DNA of 64,000 nt from assembly GCF_014193895.1 (NCBI RefSeq), contig NZ_BLZR01000001.1, positions 2,542,001 through 2,606,000 of the forward strand, read 5' to 3'. The stretch is from Clostridium fungisolvens. GTDB taxonomy: Bacteria > Bacillota > Clostridia > Clostridiales > Clostridiaceae. The notes under the pieces were generated by a model. It was not told the DNA's origin and made no database searches. It saw nothing but the letters and a program-made list of their open reading frames with translations. The translations under genes were made by a program, and so were the position numbers. This document shows positions 35,259 to 44,907 of the stretch, piece by piece; the stretch's first letter is position 1, and each line of letters begins with the position of its first letter.

Positions 35259-36462
35259 TTCCGCTTCCTCCCCTATATTCTGTTGGAGAGATTCCCATTA
35301 CCTTTTTAAAGGCTTTGCAAAAATAGTGCTGATTACTATAGCCTACCATCTCTGCCACCTGATAAATCTTTATAGTTGGGTCATCCATTATAAATATTGC
35401 CTTTTTGATTCTTAGATTAGTTAAATAATCGATGAATGACGACCCTGTTTCTTGCTTTATAATTCTGCTTAAGTAAGATGGATTTGCATTAAATTGCTCT
35501 GCAACAACTTCCAGGCTTAAGTCATTAGAAAAATAATTACCTTCTATATACTTTATAGCTAAAAGCACTACAGGCTTAAGCATGGCTTTTTCATTGATAA
35601 CGTTTACTATAGATTTATAGGCTTGTTTAATTCCAACAATACCATTTGAAATTCTTCTCTGTTCCAGAAGAATATTAAACTTAAGGTGTTTTAATATTTT
35701 CTCTTCTATACTAGTACCAATGTTTATCCATTCATAAGGATTATCTATGTTGAAAACTATCATAATATTATCTTCATTATCAACATAATTAAAAATAGGT
35801 TCAAAATCTCCCAGTACCTCATAGCATATATTTATTATGGCAAAACTCAGAAGTCTATTATCCCACTTTTTTGATACTACTTCAGTATTAAATCTATCCA
35901 AAACCTTTATTATCAATATTCCAACATTATTATCTATATTTATTCTAAGAAATTTTAATTCATTAACAACAGCTTCGAAGGGCATATTTCCACTTAACCA
36001 GCTATTTACAAAGCTATGTCTTAAAGTATTTATATTATTATCAAACTGCTTATTAACCCAGTCTAAATAATTTCTCCTATCTCTTACCTTTTTTAATTCC
36101 TCAATTGCTCTGGCAATAGCATCCTTAAGACTTTCTTTATTTACAGGCTTAAGAATATAATCAAAAATCTTAAGCTTTATAGCTTGCTGCATATATTCAA
36201 ACTCATCGTGTCCTGTAATAATTATAATCATACATTCTTTATCAGAAGCTTTTAATTTAGTGATAAGCTCTAACCCATTTAAGAAAGGCATACATATATC
36301 TAAGAGAATTATATCTGGACATGTCTTTTGCGCTAAGCTTAAAGCCATTTCTCCATCCTCTGCCTCTCCAACAACTTCAATTTCAAACTGTTCCCATGCT
36401 ACAGCCTTTCTAATTCCTCTTCTTATTCTTGCCTCATCATCTGCTATCATTAATTTAAACAT
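35251..36462 (-). CDS. AraC-type response regulator, YesN-like
   Basis: 403 residues. Receiver domain 1-120 (IADDEARIRRG, phospho-Asp in IILLDICMPFLNG, Lys in DYILKPVNKESL), a middle linker, and a C-terminal AraC helix-turn-helix pair (about 300-395: LSLEVVAEQFNANPSYLSRI, VAEMVGYSNQHYFCKAFKK). It is the expected partner of LytS/YesM-type kinases and likely activates the ytf-like operon. ATG with GGAGGAAG upstream. A 46-codon ORF lies 23 bp before it. Confidence 0.9.
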   Translation of the reverse strand: MFKLMIADDEARIRRGIRKAVAWEQFEIEVVGEAEDGEMALSLAQKTCPDIILLDICMPFLNGLELITKLKASDKECMIIIITGHDEFEYMQQAIKLKIFDYILKPVNKESLKDAIARAIEELKKVRDRRNYLDWVNKQFDNNINTLRHSFVNSWLSGNMPFEAVVNELKFLRINIDNNVGILIIKVLDRFNTEVVSKKWDNRLLSFAIINICYEVLGDFEPIFNYVDNEDNIMIVFNIDNPYEWINIGTSIEEKILKHLKFNILLEQRRISNGIVGIKQAYKSIVNVINEKAMLKPVVLLAIKYIEGNYFSNDLSLEVVAEQFNANPSYLSRIIKQETGSSFIDYLTNLRIKKAIFIMDDPTIKIYQVAEMVGYSNQHYFCKAFKKVMGISPTEYRGGSGIG

Positions 36463-36485
36463 CTTCTATCTCTTCCTCCATTATT

Positions 36486-36626
36486 TTATAATTTTGACGT
36501 AAGACATAGACTGCTTAATGCAAAAGATTCAGTAATATCAGCAAGTCCTTTACCAACTCTATATATATGGCTTAATTTGTGATTATATTCATACTCCATT
36601 TTATTAAACTTATCAAATATAATCAT
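36486..36626 (-). CDS. Possible small ORF (46 aa) before the response regulator
   Basis: Reads MIIFDKFNKMEYEYNHKLSH then IYRVGKGLADITESFALSSL. It is a charged, probably helical peptide in the same strand as, and 23 bp upstream of, the response regulator gene. The ribosome site is weak (GGGG). It may be an expressed leader ORF or the remnant of a larger gene; I do not recognise it. Confidence 0.35.
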   Translation of the reverse strand: MIIFDKFNKMEYEYNHKLSHIYRVGKGLADITESFALSSLCLTSKL

Positions 36627-36709
36627 CTGTTTTAAACCCCAAAGAAGCTTCTCTTATGCTGCAGAGCTATTTTTCTTTAGGGTTTTAATTGTACTAAATT
36701 AATATCTCT

Positions 36710-38353
36710 TTAGTTTTTATTGATTTTATCAGGTGGTATCTTAAAAGCATATTTCCAAAGTATGAAGTTAGCTATAGCTGCCAAAACAATATATACATAC
36801 ACACCGTAATTTATATTGGTACTCAAAAAATGAATTCCTGCTAAAACTGCTAGGCCTAAGGCTAACATCAAATTTAACATCCCATTTTCTTTCGTACTTC
36901 CAAATGCTTCTGAAAAAGGCAGTGTTTTTTTATTAGCCACAAAACATAATATGTTAAAAATCATTGTATTTAAAAGTACTATGATCATATCAGGCAATAT
37001 TCTTAATCCAAAAATAAATACAAAAATTATAGTGTCTACTAAAAATAAAGGTAAAAATAATTTTGCTATATATGCCTTTATTGCACCTTTGAATACTGGT
37101 ACAAAACTATTTATAGGCACAGTTTTATAAATCCACGCTCCTTTATATCTTTCAGAATACTTTATCATCATCATTACAGTGGGAAGCATCATTCCACAGA
37201 AGTATATGTAGAAATAAGATCTTCCTTCCGCTACTTCCCTAAAGCTTGAAAAGCCTATCTGCTGAAATAAGAATATGAATGGAAATATTATAGAGAATCC
37301 TAAGGTAGGGTATACTTTTAGCTTAAATTCTCTTTCATTCTTCATCATATCAGAAGCAAACCTAAAAAATACCCTCTCCTCTTTACTTCTACAAAGAAGT
37401 AGTGAAAGAAATTGATGCTGCTTCTTATTCTTTCTTTTACCGTTCTCAGAATTATTATTTAATTTTTGAAGGTTCTTTTCAAAAGCAGGCATGGACTTTA
37501 TATAGATAGCCATGGCTATAATTGGAATTAATATTGCCATTATAGTAAAAATTATAAATGTGTTATTTATCTCTGATTTTTTCAACATCTGAAAAGGTGC
37601 TGAGAACCAAATTGGTATTATAAAATATTGCCACCACTTTGGCACAAATTGAATCTGTAAATCCACTATACTAAATAATCTTCCAAGCAGTTGATAACCT
37701 ATCATAAGTACCATAGTTAAAGCTATTTGGATGTAGTTTATAATATCTTTTAACTTTTCTCCGTCAAAGAACCTTAAAACTAAGAAATAAACTAAAGAAG
37801 TAAGAACAATTATTAGCATATCAATTAATATCAATAAAACTAAGAAAATAAGAAAGAAAATAATTCCCTGCTTATATAAGCTAACCAAGAGCGCTGGTCC
37901 AACCAAAGCAGCAGTAATGTAGAACATATAAAGTGAAACATGAATAGTTTTTGCAAACCTTAAGGTTTTAGGATTAACAGGCTTTGTGCCCACTATACTC
38001 TTATCTTTAATATCCAAAAGTACTGAAGAAAAATCAGAAATCAAGGAGGTCATTACAAAGAATGTAATTATGACAAATACAAAACTCATTTGATAAATGT
38101 AATTAGTATCCATTATTACAAAAGGAATCAGTATTAGTCCCATTAAAAGATAAATTCCTAAAGATTTAAAGAATTTATTGCTGCTAGTTTCATCATCTTT
38201 CTTGTTGTTATTGGAAAAAACAGTAGGAATTCTTCTTCCATCCATTATCAATTTTATCTGAAGAATTTTCCTCATAGCTTTATAGTCTACGCCTAATTTT
38301 TCAAATAAAGTTCTAAATCTGTCTAAAAACTTTAAAAACTTAAAATCTTTCAT
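36710..38353 (-). CDS. ABC-2-type exporter permease
   Basis: 547 residues with about 12 hydrophobic segments, no signal peptide and no enzymatic motif; layout (LLMGLILIPFVIMDTNYIYQ, SDFSSVLLDIKDKSIVGTKP, SERYKGAWIYKTVPINSF) matches large ABC-2 permeases of Clostridia. It follows its ATPase gene by 3 bp, so they form one transporter. Substrate unknown; similar pairs export peptides or antibiotics. Confidence 0.8.
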   Translation of the reverse strand: MKDFKFLKFLDRFRTLFEKLGVDYKAMRKILQIKLIMDGRRIPTVFSNNNKKDDETSSNKFFKSLGIYLLMGLILIPFVIMDTNYIYQMSFVFVIITFFVMTSLISDFSSVLLDIKDKSIVGTKPVNPKTLRFAKTIHVSLYMFYITAALVGPALLVSLYKQGIIFFLIFLVLLILIDMLIIVLTSLVYFLVLRFFDGEKLKDIINYIQIALTMVLMIGYQLLGRLFSIVDLQIQFVPKWWQYFIIPIWFSAPFQMLKKSEINNTFIIFTIMAILIPIIAMAIYIKSMPAFEKNLQKLNNNSENGKRKNKKQHQFLSLLLCRSKEERVFFRFASDMMKNEREFKLKVYPTLGFSIIFPFIFLFQQIGFSSFREVAEGRSYFYIYFCGMMLPTVMMMIKYSERYKGAWIYKTVPINSFVPVFKGAIKAYIAKLFLPLFLVDTIIFVFIFGLRILPDMIIVLLNTMIFNILCFVANKKTLPFSEAFGSTKENGMLNLMLALGLAVLAGIHFLSTNINYGVYVYIVLAAIANFILWKYAFKIPPDKINKN

Positions 38354-38356
38354 AGA

Positions 38357-39139
38357 CTACACCTCTTCAACTATAGATACAAATTCTTCTGCAATAGCTT
38401 CATAACCATTGAAACCAGTGATTTGGTTAAAGATTTGTTCTAAGGACCCCTCCTTAGAATTTTCCTTTAGTTGTTCAAAGCTACCATCTGCAACAATTTG
38501 ACCATTGTTAAGAAGTATTATCCTATTACTTATCTTTTCAACCACATCCATTATATGAGAGGAATAAAATATAGTTTTCCCCTGTTTAGCCAGATGAGAC
38601 AGAATTTCCTTCACAACCATCACACTATTTGCATCTAAGCCACTAAGCGGCTCATCCAAAAATAATATTTCAGGATTATGAAGCATACTTGAGATTAGAA
38701 GCACCTTCTGCTTCATCCCTTTAGAATATGAGTTCACTCTAGAATCGTAAGAATCTTTTATACCAAATATGTCCATCAATCTTTCAGCTTTACTATCCGC
38801 TTTCTCATAGGACATTCCGTATAATTCTCCGATAAAAGTAAGATACTCTCTTGCAGTGAGATTGTCATATATTTCAGCTATCTCAGGAACGTACCCTATT
38901 TTTCTTTTATATTCAAGCCTATCTTTTGTGATATCTTCTCCTAATACCTTAACCTCTCCAGTGTAACCTTCAACGATACCTAGAATTATTTTTATTGTGG
39001 TACTCTTTCCCGCTCCATTGGTTCCTATATAACCTATAATCTCACCCTTATGTACCTCTAGATTTATTCCTTTTAAGACCTCTTTATATCCATAACTCAT
39101 ACAAAGATTTTTAAGTTCAACTGTAATATTATCACTCAT
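38357..39139 (-). CDS. ABC exporter ATPase
   Basis: 260 residues, one ABC domain: Walker A IGTNGAGKSTTIK, signature NSYSKGMKQKV, Walker B EILFLDEPLSGLD, H-loop FYSSHIMDV. The sequence belongs to the CcmA/DrrA-like group. It drives the adjoining permease at 36710. ATG with AAGGGGAG upstream, monocistronic start with the family 1 repeat further upstream. Confidence 0.9.
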   Translation of the reverse strand: MSDNITVELKNLCMSYGYKEVLKGINLEVHKGEIIGYIGTNGAGKSTTIKIILGIVEGYTGEVKVLGEDITKDRLEYKRKIGYVPEIAEIYDNLTAREYLTFIGELYGMSYEKADSKAERLMDIFGIKDSYDSRVNSYSKGMKQKVLLISSMLHNPEILFLDEPLSGLDANSVMVVKEILSHLAKQGKTIFYSSHIMDVVEKISNRIILLNNGQIVADGSFEQLKENSKEGSLEQIFNQITGFNGYEAIAEEFVSIVEEV

Positions 39140-39700
39140 AATAACTCCCCTTTTGTGGTAAATATGTCAATATCACCATAACACTACCAGGAAAATTTTT
39201 CAATTACAAAAAGGTGGCAATTTGTCTTTAGACATCTTTTTGTTAAAAGTAATAAATTATATAGTGAATTTCAGCTATACTTTAATTAAAATTTCTTAAA
39301 TTTTTATCCAGAAGACTATTTTAGTTGTTACGTTTTTAAAAATTTAAAATTATAACTTTTTAAAAATTTACTCTTAAAATCATGGTTTGAATAGATTTTA
39401 GTATTATTTATTTACACATTAAAAATGTACCGCTTCGGTATCAAACTCATTTTTTTATTCTCCCCATTTGGTAAAAGAATTTTAAAATATGAGTTCCATT
39501 ACTAAGTGGTACTTATTTGTAGTATATGGTAAGCTTATACAGCGTGTCCCTAAAATATATCAAATTTTATCAACATTTATTTAATACATATTATCAGTGT
39601 TTTGATCTTGTTAATGTTATCATAGTTCCAAATACATTTTTACATACAAATTAAAATATAATTAATAGTCAAAATACTATTAATTATATATTTATTGCTA
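39140..39700. other. Intergenic region with repeat copy
   Basis: 560 bp with no gene. A family 1 repeat occupies 39424-39514; the rest is AT-rich and unremarkable. Confidence 0.4.
39424..39514. repeat. Dispersed palindromic repeat, family 1 (diverged)
   Basis: ATGTACCGCTTCGG ... CTAAGTGGTACTT are the inverted ends; the interior AACTCAT ... ATGAGTT pairs. Confidence 0.7.
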
Positions 39701-40687
39701 TTAACTCTTCTTCTTTTTAGAATCTGTGAGCAGGTTTTCAATTTGCTGTAAGAAGTCAGTTATATTGCAAATTATAATAGATCTTTTACTCATTCTCAAA
39801 TTTAACTTTTCTAATTTATCTCCTAGTGAGGATACTAGCTCTGCTATAGATCCAACACCAGATGCAGCTCCGTTTATCTCGGAACTAGCATGCTCTATTC
39901 CTGTAACTATATGCTTACTAAAGTCTTTTACTTCTCTTGTACAATCTGTAACCTGCTTAAAATCATTTTGAACATCTTGTGCATATTCAAAATTACTTCT
40001 AATTGCTAATTTAGTATTATCTATCTCTCCTCTTAGAGAATCTATGCTTTTATATAAGGTTTTAACACTTTCGTCAATTCCACTTACTAAGCCAGCTGTT
40101 GATGAGGATAATTTTCTTATCTCATCTGCCACAACGGAGAATCCTCTTCCAGCTTCTCCTGCCCTTGCTGCTTCTATGGATGCATTTAAAGCTAATAGGT
40201 TTGTACTACTTGCTATATTGGTTATGTTGCTTGACATTTCTTTAATAACTTCAAAATTATATTCTAATTTATTAAAAGCTTCTGTTATAGAACTAAGTTG
40301 ATCGCAAGTTCCATTTAGTTTATCAGAAAGCTCGCTCATCTTTATATCAGCTTGCTTTACTGCAGAGTCTGAACGATTCATTACGCCATCGATTTTATTT
40401 ACATATTTGCTAAACTCATTAAAGTTATTATCAAGACTGTTTAGCATTTCTTGTATACTTCCAATTTGTGAATATGTATTTCCTATATCTTGGACAGATT
40501 GGGTTACCTTAACTTCTTCGTCCATAAATTCTTCAAACTTTTTTTCTATATGTAGAACACCATAATTTATATAAGCTAATTCATCCAAGTTTTCTTCTTT
40601 CTTTGGTTCTATATTGTTCTCAATGACTGAACTTATATTTTCATTAATATCTATTGCCTTGTTTTTCTTCCATTTAAATAAACTCAT
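39701..40687 (-). CDS. Soluble methyl-accepting chemotaxis-type signalling protein
   Basis: 328 residues without a TM helix. The C-terminal two thirds are an MCP signalling hairpin: NLLALNASIEAARAGEAGRG then FSVVADEIRKLSS is the conserved tip that binds CheA/CheW. The short N-terminus has no recognisable sensor domain. Its gene follows the FIST gene by 12 bp, so FIST is probably the ligand-sensing part acting in trans. ATG with GGGGGAT upstream. Confidence 0.88.
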   Translation of the reverse strand: MSLFKWKKNKAIDINENISSVIENNIEPKKEENLDELAYINYGVLHIEKKFEEFMDEEVKVTQSVQDIGNTYSQIGSIQEMLNSLDNNFNEFSKYVNKIDGVMNRSDSAVKQADIKMSELSDKLNGTCDQLSSITEAFNKLEYNFEVIKEMSSNITNIASSTNLLALNASIEAARAGEAGRGFSVVADEIRKLSSSTAGLVSGIDESVKTLYKSIDSLRGEIDNTKLAIRSNFEYAQDVQNDFKQVTDCTREVKDFSKHIVTGIEHASSEINGAASGVGSIAELVSSLGDKLEKLNLRMSKRSIIICNITDFLQQIENLLTDSKKKKS

Positions 40688-40699
40688 ATCTATCCCCCA

Positions 40700-41809
40700 T
40701 TATTCAAAAACAGCAAGAACCATTGTCTGATTAAAATGTTGTTCATTAAGCTGTTCCCCATAACCTGCAAACCCTATATAGTTACCTAAGGCTGTGCTCA
40801 TTTCTTTGGCAAATTCATTTAAGTACCCATCATTTTCAAATAACATGGATCTTGCCAAACAATTAATCATTATTGCTAAAGATGGTTTCGGAACTTCATT
40901 TTTTACAGTCTGTATTGTTTCTTTAATAACATTTCTATAATCATCTGGCTCTAGAAGCACCATTTTAGAATTATTATATACTCTTGCATGGTATGCCATT
41001 CCATTATTGGCAGTAACCATTTGATTAGCAGTTATGTACATATCGCTTCCAATTATTCTACCTAATGGGTAGCTATCTAAATATTTATCTAAGTTTTGAA
41101 CAGTTGTATTCAAAGCATTTGCTGTTACCTTAGCAGCTGGCATATTATCGTATTCATACACAATACGATTTCTCACATCCACCTTAGTGGCAGTAAAGTA
41201 ATGCTTTGTTGGTTTATAAATATTTTCTCTGTATAATCTAATTTTTCCACCTAAATTCTTAATCATAACAAAAGCACAACCATTAGTGTATACTTGTCCA
41301 TTAAAAGAAATCATAGTTTTTTCTGCTCTTCCACGATCACCTGCTGAACCACCAAAAAGCGGTATATCCTTTTCTTTAAGCACAGAATTAAGAGTTGACA
41401 GAACCAATTCCTCACAACTAATCAAAGCTGTAGATATCTGAAAACATACAGTATTTGTGGTATCTTTGAACTTACTTACGCATTGAGTAACCCTATCTAC
41501 ATATTTTAATGGATATCTATCAACCTCTTCTAAAATATCTGCGTAACACTCAATACCATCTTCAATTCCCATTACTAATAAAGAATCCTTATATGCTCCT
41601 TCTTTGCAAAATCCTGCAAATGTAGTAGAACCTATAATAATACTATCTTTAAATCTGTCACTAATCTTCTTCGAAAATTCTTCAAAGTGTTCTACCCCTG
41701 AAAAGAATAATATTAATTTAGGCGACTTGAGTCCCGATATTGATTCCAAAACTGCTTCATCTAAATTATTTTTCGAGCTTTTTCCAACTTTAAAATTCAT
41801 GTCTGACAC
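40700..41809 (-). CDS. FIST-domain sensory protein
   Basis: 369 residues: FIST_N (about 20-210, ILFFSGVEHFEEFSKKI, GSTTFAGFCKEG, PLFGGSAGDRGRAEKT) and FIST_C (about 220-350, DSYPLGRI, CLARSMLFENDG, GFAGYGEQ). FIST modules are predicted intracellular sensors of small ligands such as amino acids. Coupled with a soluble receptor downstream, the pair probably feeds cytoplasmic metabolite status into chemotaxis. ATG with AGAAGGTG upstream. Confidence 0.88.
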   Translation of the reverse strand: MSDMNFKVGKSSKNNLDEAVLESISGLKSPKLILFFSGVEHFEEFSKKISDRFKDSIIIGSTTFAGFCKEGAYKDSLLVMGIEDGIECYADILEEVDRYPLKYVDRVTQCVSKFKDTTNTVCFQISTALISCEELVLSTLNSVLKEKDIPLFGGSAGDRGRAEKTMISFNGQVYTNGCAFVMIKNLGGKIRLYRENIYKPTKHYFTATKVDVRNRIVYEYDNMPAAKVTANALNTTVQNLDKYLDSYPLGRIIGSDMYITANQMVTANNGMAYHARVYNNSKMVLLEPDDYRNVIKETIQTVKNEVPKPSLAIMINCLARSMLFENDGYLNEFAKEMSTALGNYIGFAGYGEQLNEQHFNQTMVLAVFE

Positions 41810-42008
41810 CTTCTACTTTATGATTTTAAATAAATTATATTTATTAGCCAATATATACCTTCCATATTTTACATCAATCGACAATATAATTATAATTTAC
41901 CTATAATTTAAAATCAACCAAGCATTAGAAAAACTTAACATAAGGTAATAAATTTAACATTTTAGTTTTTTCTCATTAATTTTATAATAAATCGTCAATA
42001 AAAACAGC

Positions 42009-42464
42009 CTAAACTTCTACCTGAACTTTTTCAACTAATTTATCTAACGTAATCACTCTATCTTCTCCTAAAATGCCTATTGCGGCATTGAACAAATACC
42101 TATCCTCAGTTACCAAAATTAAATTACTATCTAAATGACAGGTATACAATAGCGACAGATCATTTTGCGATAATTTATTTTTATTATCAACATAGGTATT
42201 ACCATTCTTAGTATGCTTTATATCCAAGGTAGAGTAGAACTTATTTATTTCATGTCTATCAGTTTCTATAATAAAAAATATTAATTTGCAAAATCTATCT
42301 GATAATACTTGTTGACCTTTATATAGACGCATCTCTTTTACAACAAGTTCTTCACTTACTTCTCTTGAGATTCTAAGCTTTTTTTCTTCTATGAGCTTAT
42401 CAATGACAAAAGGATACTGCTTCCAAAGTCCTATTACAACATTTGTATCTAATAAGTACTCCAT
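42009..42464 (-). CDS. PIN-like domain protein
   Basis: 151 residues. N-terminal YLLDTNVVIGLW supplies the first catalytic Asp of a PIN nuclease, a Glu lies in REVSEELV, and SQNDLSLLYTCH then LILVTEDRYLF supply the later acidic residues. PIN proteins are RNases, often toxins, but no antitoxin ORF adjoins. It follows the sensor kinase gene at 42573 by about 110 bp in the same direction. AAAGGAG precedes ATG. It could be an orphan toxin or a housekeeping nuclease. Confidence 0.7.
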   Translation of the reverse strand: MEYLLDTNVVIGLWKQYPFVIDKLIEEKKLRISREVSEELVVKEMRLYKGQQVLSDRFCKLIFFIIETDRHEINKFYSTLDIKHTKNGNTYVDNKNKLSQNDLSLLYTCHLDSNLILVTEDRYLFNAAIGILGEDRVITLDKLVEKVQVEV

Positions 42465-42572
42465 AATAATTACTACTCCTTTAATATCAACATTACTCTT
42501 TCTTATATAACTTATTATTCATCTAATTATAATATTGATACAATCTAGGGATATTTTTAGTTATGAAAATCT

Positions 42573-43952
42573 TTATCCTAATGAGAATCCAAATTCACAA
42601 CCTTTATTATGCCTACTTTTACAGTATATTTCACCACCATGTTCCTCTATTATATATTTACATATAGATAAACCTAGACCAGAACCTGGTATACTTGAGC
42701 TTCTAGACTTTTCCGCCCTATAAAACTTATCAAAAACATAGGGAATATCATCAGGGCTTATGCCGATACCATTGTCTTTAACTTTTATAAGAACTTTTCC
42801 ATTTTGCCTCTCTGCTTCAATAATGATAATACCTCTACTATCTTTCATATACTTTATACTGTTCTCTACTAGATTATATAGAACTTCTGTTATCCGTCTC
42901 TTATCAATATTTACTAACATGTCCGCTGTGTTTACTTCGTAGTCAAAATCAATATTCTTCTGTTTTACAAATACCTCCAACTCTTCCATTAAAGGAATGA
43001 AATACTCATAAAAATAAACCTCTTTTATATTTATATCAAGTTGATTTAGTTCAGCATTTGAGTACTCTAATAATTCATTTATCATATCTATAAGTAAATC
43101 TGTCTTACTTATGATTATATTTACATAATCCTCTTGAGCTTTAGGAGTTCTAGCTATGCCATCCCTTAATCCTTCACTATAAGCTTTAATTGTAGATATT
43201 GGAGTCTTAAGATCATGAGAAATACAGGAAATTAGCTCTTGTTGAGATTTCTTAAGAACTTCTTCTCTTATCTGCTTTGATTTTAATTCGTCTCTCATAA
43301 GTTCAAAGGAATATGTAAGATCACCAATCTCATTTTCTCCTATTTGTTTTTCATAAGTTCTAATAACCTCTAAATCATAATTACCAGCAATGATTCCTTT
43401 AGTGGAACTACTGATTTCTTTTAAAGGAGTTAAAATTCTTCTGTTAAAGTATAATGTCCTAGCTACTACTATAGAGATACATATAAAAATGCCAAGGATC
43501 ATTGGAAAAAATATATTTATTACTCTAGTTAAATTTGATTCTATTAAAACATCTTTTTCAGGTATTAAGAAAACTACAAATCCATTTACCTTTCCATTCT
43601 GTTCTAGTACAAAACTTTCTTTTATCTTATTTTTATTGTTAATACTAAAGCTCTTGTCTGTTTGAAGCATTTCTTGAGTATTTAACATTTCCCCAACCTT
43701 ATATTCAAAGACACCACCATTATATAGAACTCTTCCATCTAGTCCAAAAACAAGGTATGGATAATGCCCCTTATTGTATATTTGTTTTTCTATTTCATTT
43801 TTTTGCCTTGAAACTATCAACCTAATGTCATTATCATATATTTTAAAATTCATATTTAGAAATCTATACACACTCAAGATAACTGATACAAAAAGAACGA
43901 CTACTATACTAGTAGCCGTTATTATATTTCTTTTATAAAGAATATTATTCAT
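42573..43952 (-). CDS. Sensor histidine kinase of an OmpR-type two-component system
   Basis: 459 residues: TM at about 12-32, extracellular domain of about 120 residues, TM at about 148-168, HAMP (about 170-230), HisKA with SCISHDLKTPISTIKAY, and HATPase_c (DNGIGISPDD, GSGLGLSIC). Its gene follows the regulator at 44005 by 52 bp. With the FtsX-type ABC transporter upstream it probably forms a detection/resistance unit for a cell-envelope compound; the kinase has a real extracellular domain, unlike BceS-type kinases. Confidence 0.9.
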   Translation of the reverse strand: MNNILYKRNIITATSIVVVLFVSVILSVYRFLNMNFKIYDNDIRLIVSRQKNEIEKQIYNKGHYPYLVFGLDGRVLYNGGVFEYKVGEMLNTQEMLQTDKSFSINNKNKIKESFVLEQNGKVNGFVVFLIPEKDVLIESNLTRVINIFFPMILGIFICISIVVARTLYFNRRILTPLKEISSSTKGIIAGNYDLEVIRTYEKQIGENEIGDLTYSFELMRDELKSKQIREEVLKKSQQELISCISHDLKTPISTIKAYSEGLRDGIARTPKAQEDYVNIIISKTDLLIDMINELLEYSNAELNQLDINIKEVYFYEYFIPLMEELEVFVKQKNIDFDYEVNTADMLVNIDKRRITEVLYNLVENSIKYMKDSRGIIIIEAERQNGKVLIKVKDNGIGISPDDIPYVFDKFYRAEKSRSSSIPGSGLGLSICKYIIEEHGGEIYCKSRHNKGCEFGFSLG

Positions 43953-44004
43953 AGAAAACTCCCATTGCTAAGTTTCAACACAGTCCCTAAAAAGAATTAA
44001 AATT

Positions 44005-44691
44005 TTATGAACTGAATTTATAACCTGCTCCCCATACAGTTTTTATATATTCTAAATTATATTTTCCTAACTTCTCTCTTATTCTATTAACATACACAGT
44101 TATGCTGTTGTCATCACAGATACCGTTATATCCCCATACTCCTTCATATATTTGTTCTTTTGAAAAAACCTGATTAGGATTTTTAGCAAAAAAGAATAAC
44201 ATATCGAATTCTTTAGTAGTTAGATTCAATTGTTCTCCCTTTACCATTGCTGAATAAGAGGATTTATTGAGTACTAGTTCCCCTATCCTCACTTCATTGT
44301 TATCTGTAGGGTTCATAACTTTTATTTTGTCATATCTTCTAAGCTGCGCTTTCACTCTTGCTACTAACTCCAATGGACTAAAAGGCTTTGTTACATAGTC
44401 GTCAGCGCCAATTCCAAGTGCTATGACTTTGTCCATTTCTCCACTTTTAGCAGAAATCATAATAATAGGAACTTCTGATTTTTCTCTTATATCTTTACAT
44501 ACACTTATTCCATCAATCTTTGGTAGCATTATATCTAAAAGTACGAGGCTAGGCTTTCTTTCATAAAAACTTTTTAAACCTTCTTGTCCATCATGTGTCA
44601 CCACAGGTTCAAAACCTTCCACTTCCAAATATGCCCCTAAAATATTTGCTAGCTCTTTTTCATCCTCTACTATCAGTATCTTATGCCCCAT
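44005..44691 (-). CDS. OmpR-family response regulator
   Basis: 228 residues: receiver with phospho-Asp in LVLLDIMLPKIDG and Lys in DDYVTKPFSPLEL, and a winged-helix DNA-binding domain (NLTTKEFDMLFFFAKNP, NSITVYVNRIREKL). I take ATG 44691 (MGHKILIVEDE), which has GGGGTG five bases upstream; an ATG 12 nt earlier overlaps that site. It lies between its kinase and the ABC genes. Confidence 0.92.
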   Translation of the reverse strand: MGHKILIVEDEKELANILGAYLEVEGFEPVVTHDGQEGLKSFYERKPSLVLLDIMLPKIDGISVCKDIREKSEVPIIMISAKSGEMDKVIALGIGADDYVTKPFSPLELVARVKAQLRRYDKIKVMNPTDNNEVRIGELVLNKSSYSAMVKGEQLNLTTKEFDMLFFFAKNPNQVFSKEQIYEGVWGYNGICDDNSITVYVNRIREKLGKYNLEYIKTVWGAGYKFSS

Positions 44692-44907
44692 TTTACACCC
44701 CATTTAAAAATGATCATTTATGTGATAACAATGTAACTTATAAATATAAATAAACTATATTTATTCTAATCTGGATTTATCACATTATACAAAAATCTAT
44801 AAGTTTAAATCAAAATCGGATATATATACTCATAAAATTCTTTTAATCTTTGATTTTACATTTATATCCACAGAAATTATATCTTATATTAACCATTCTT
44901 ACAAGTT

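Noticed and set aside
42009..42464. Toxin-antitoxin module
   Set aside because: Only the PIN protein is present; no antitoxin-like ORF lies on either side.
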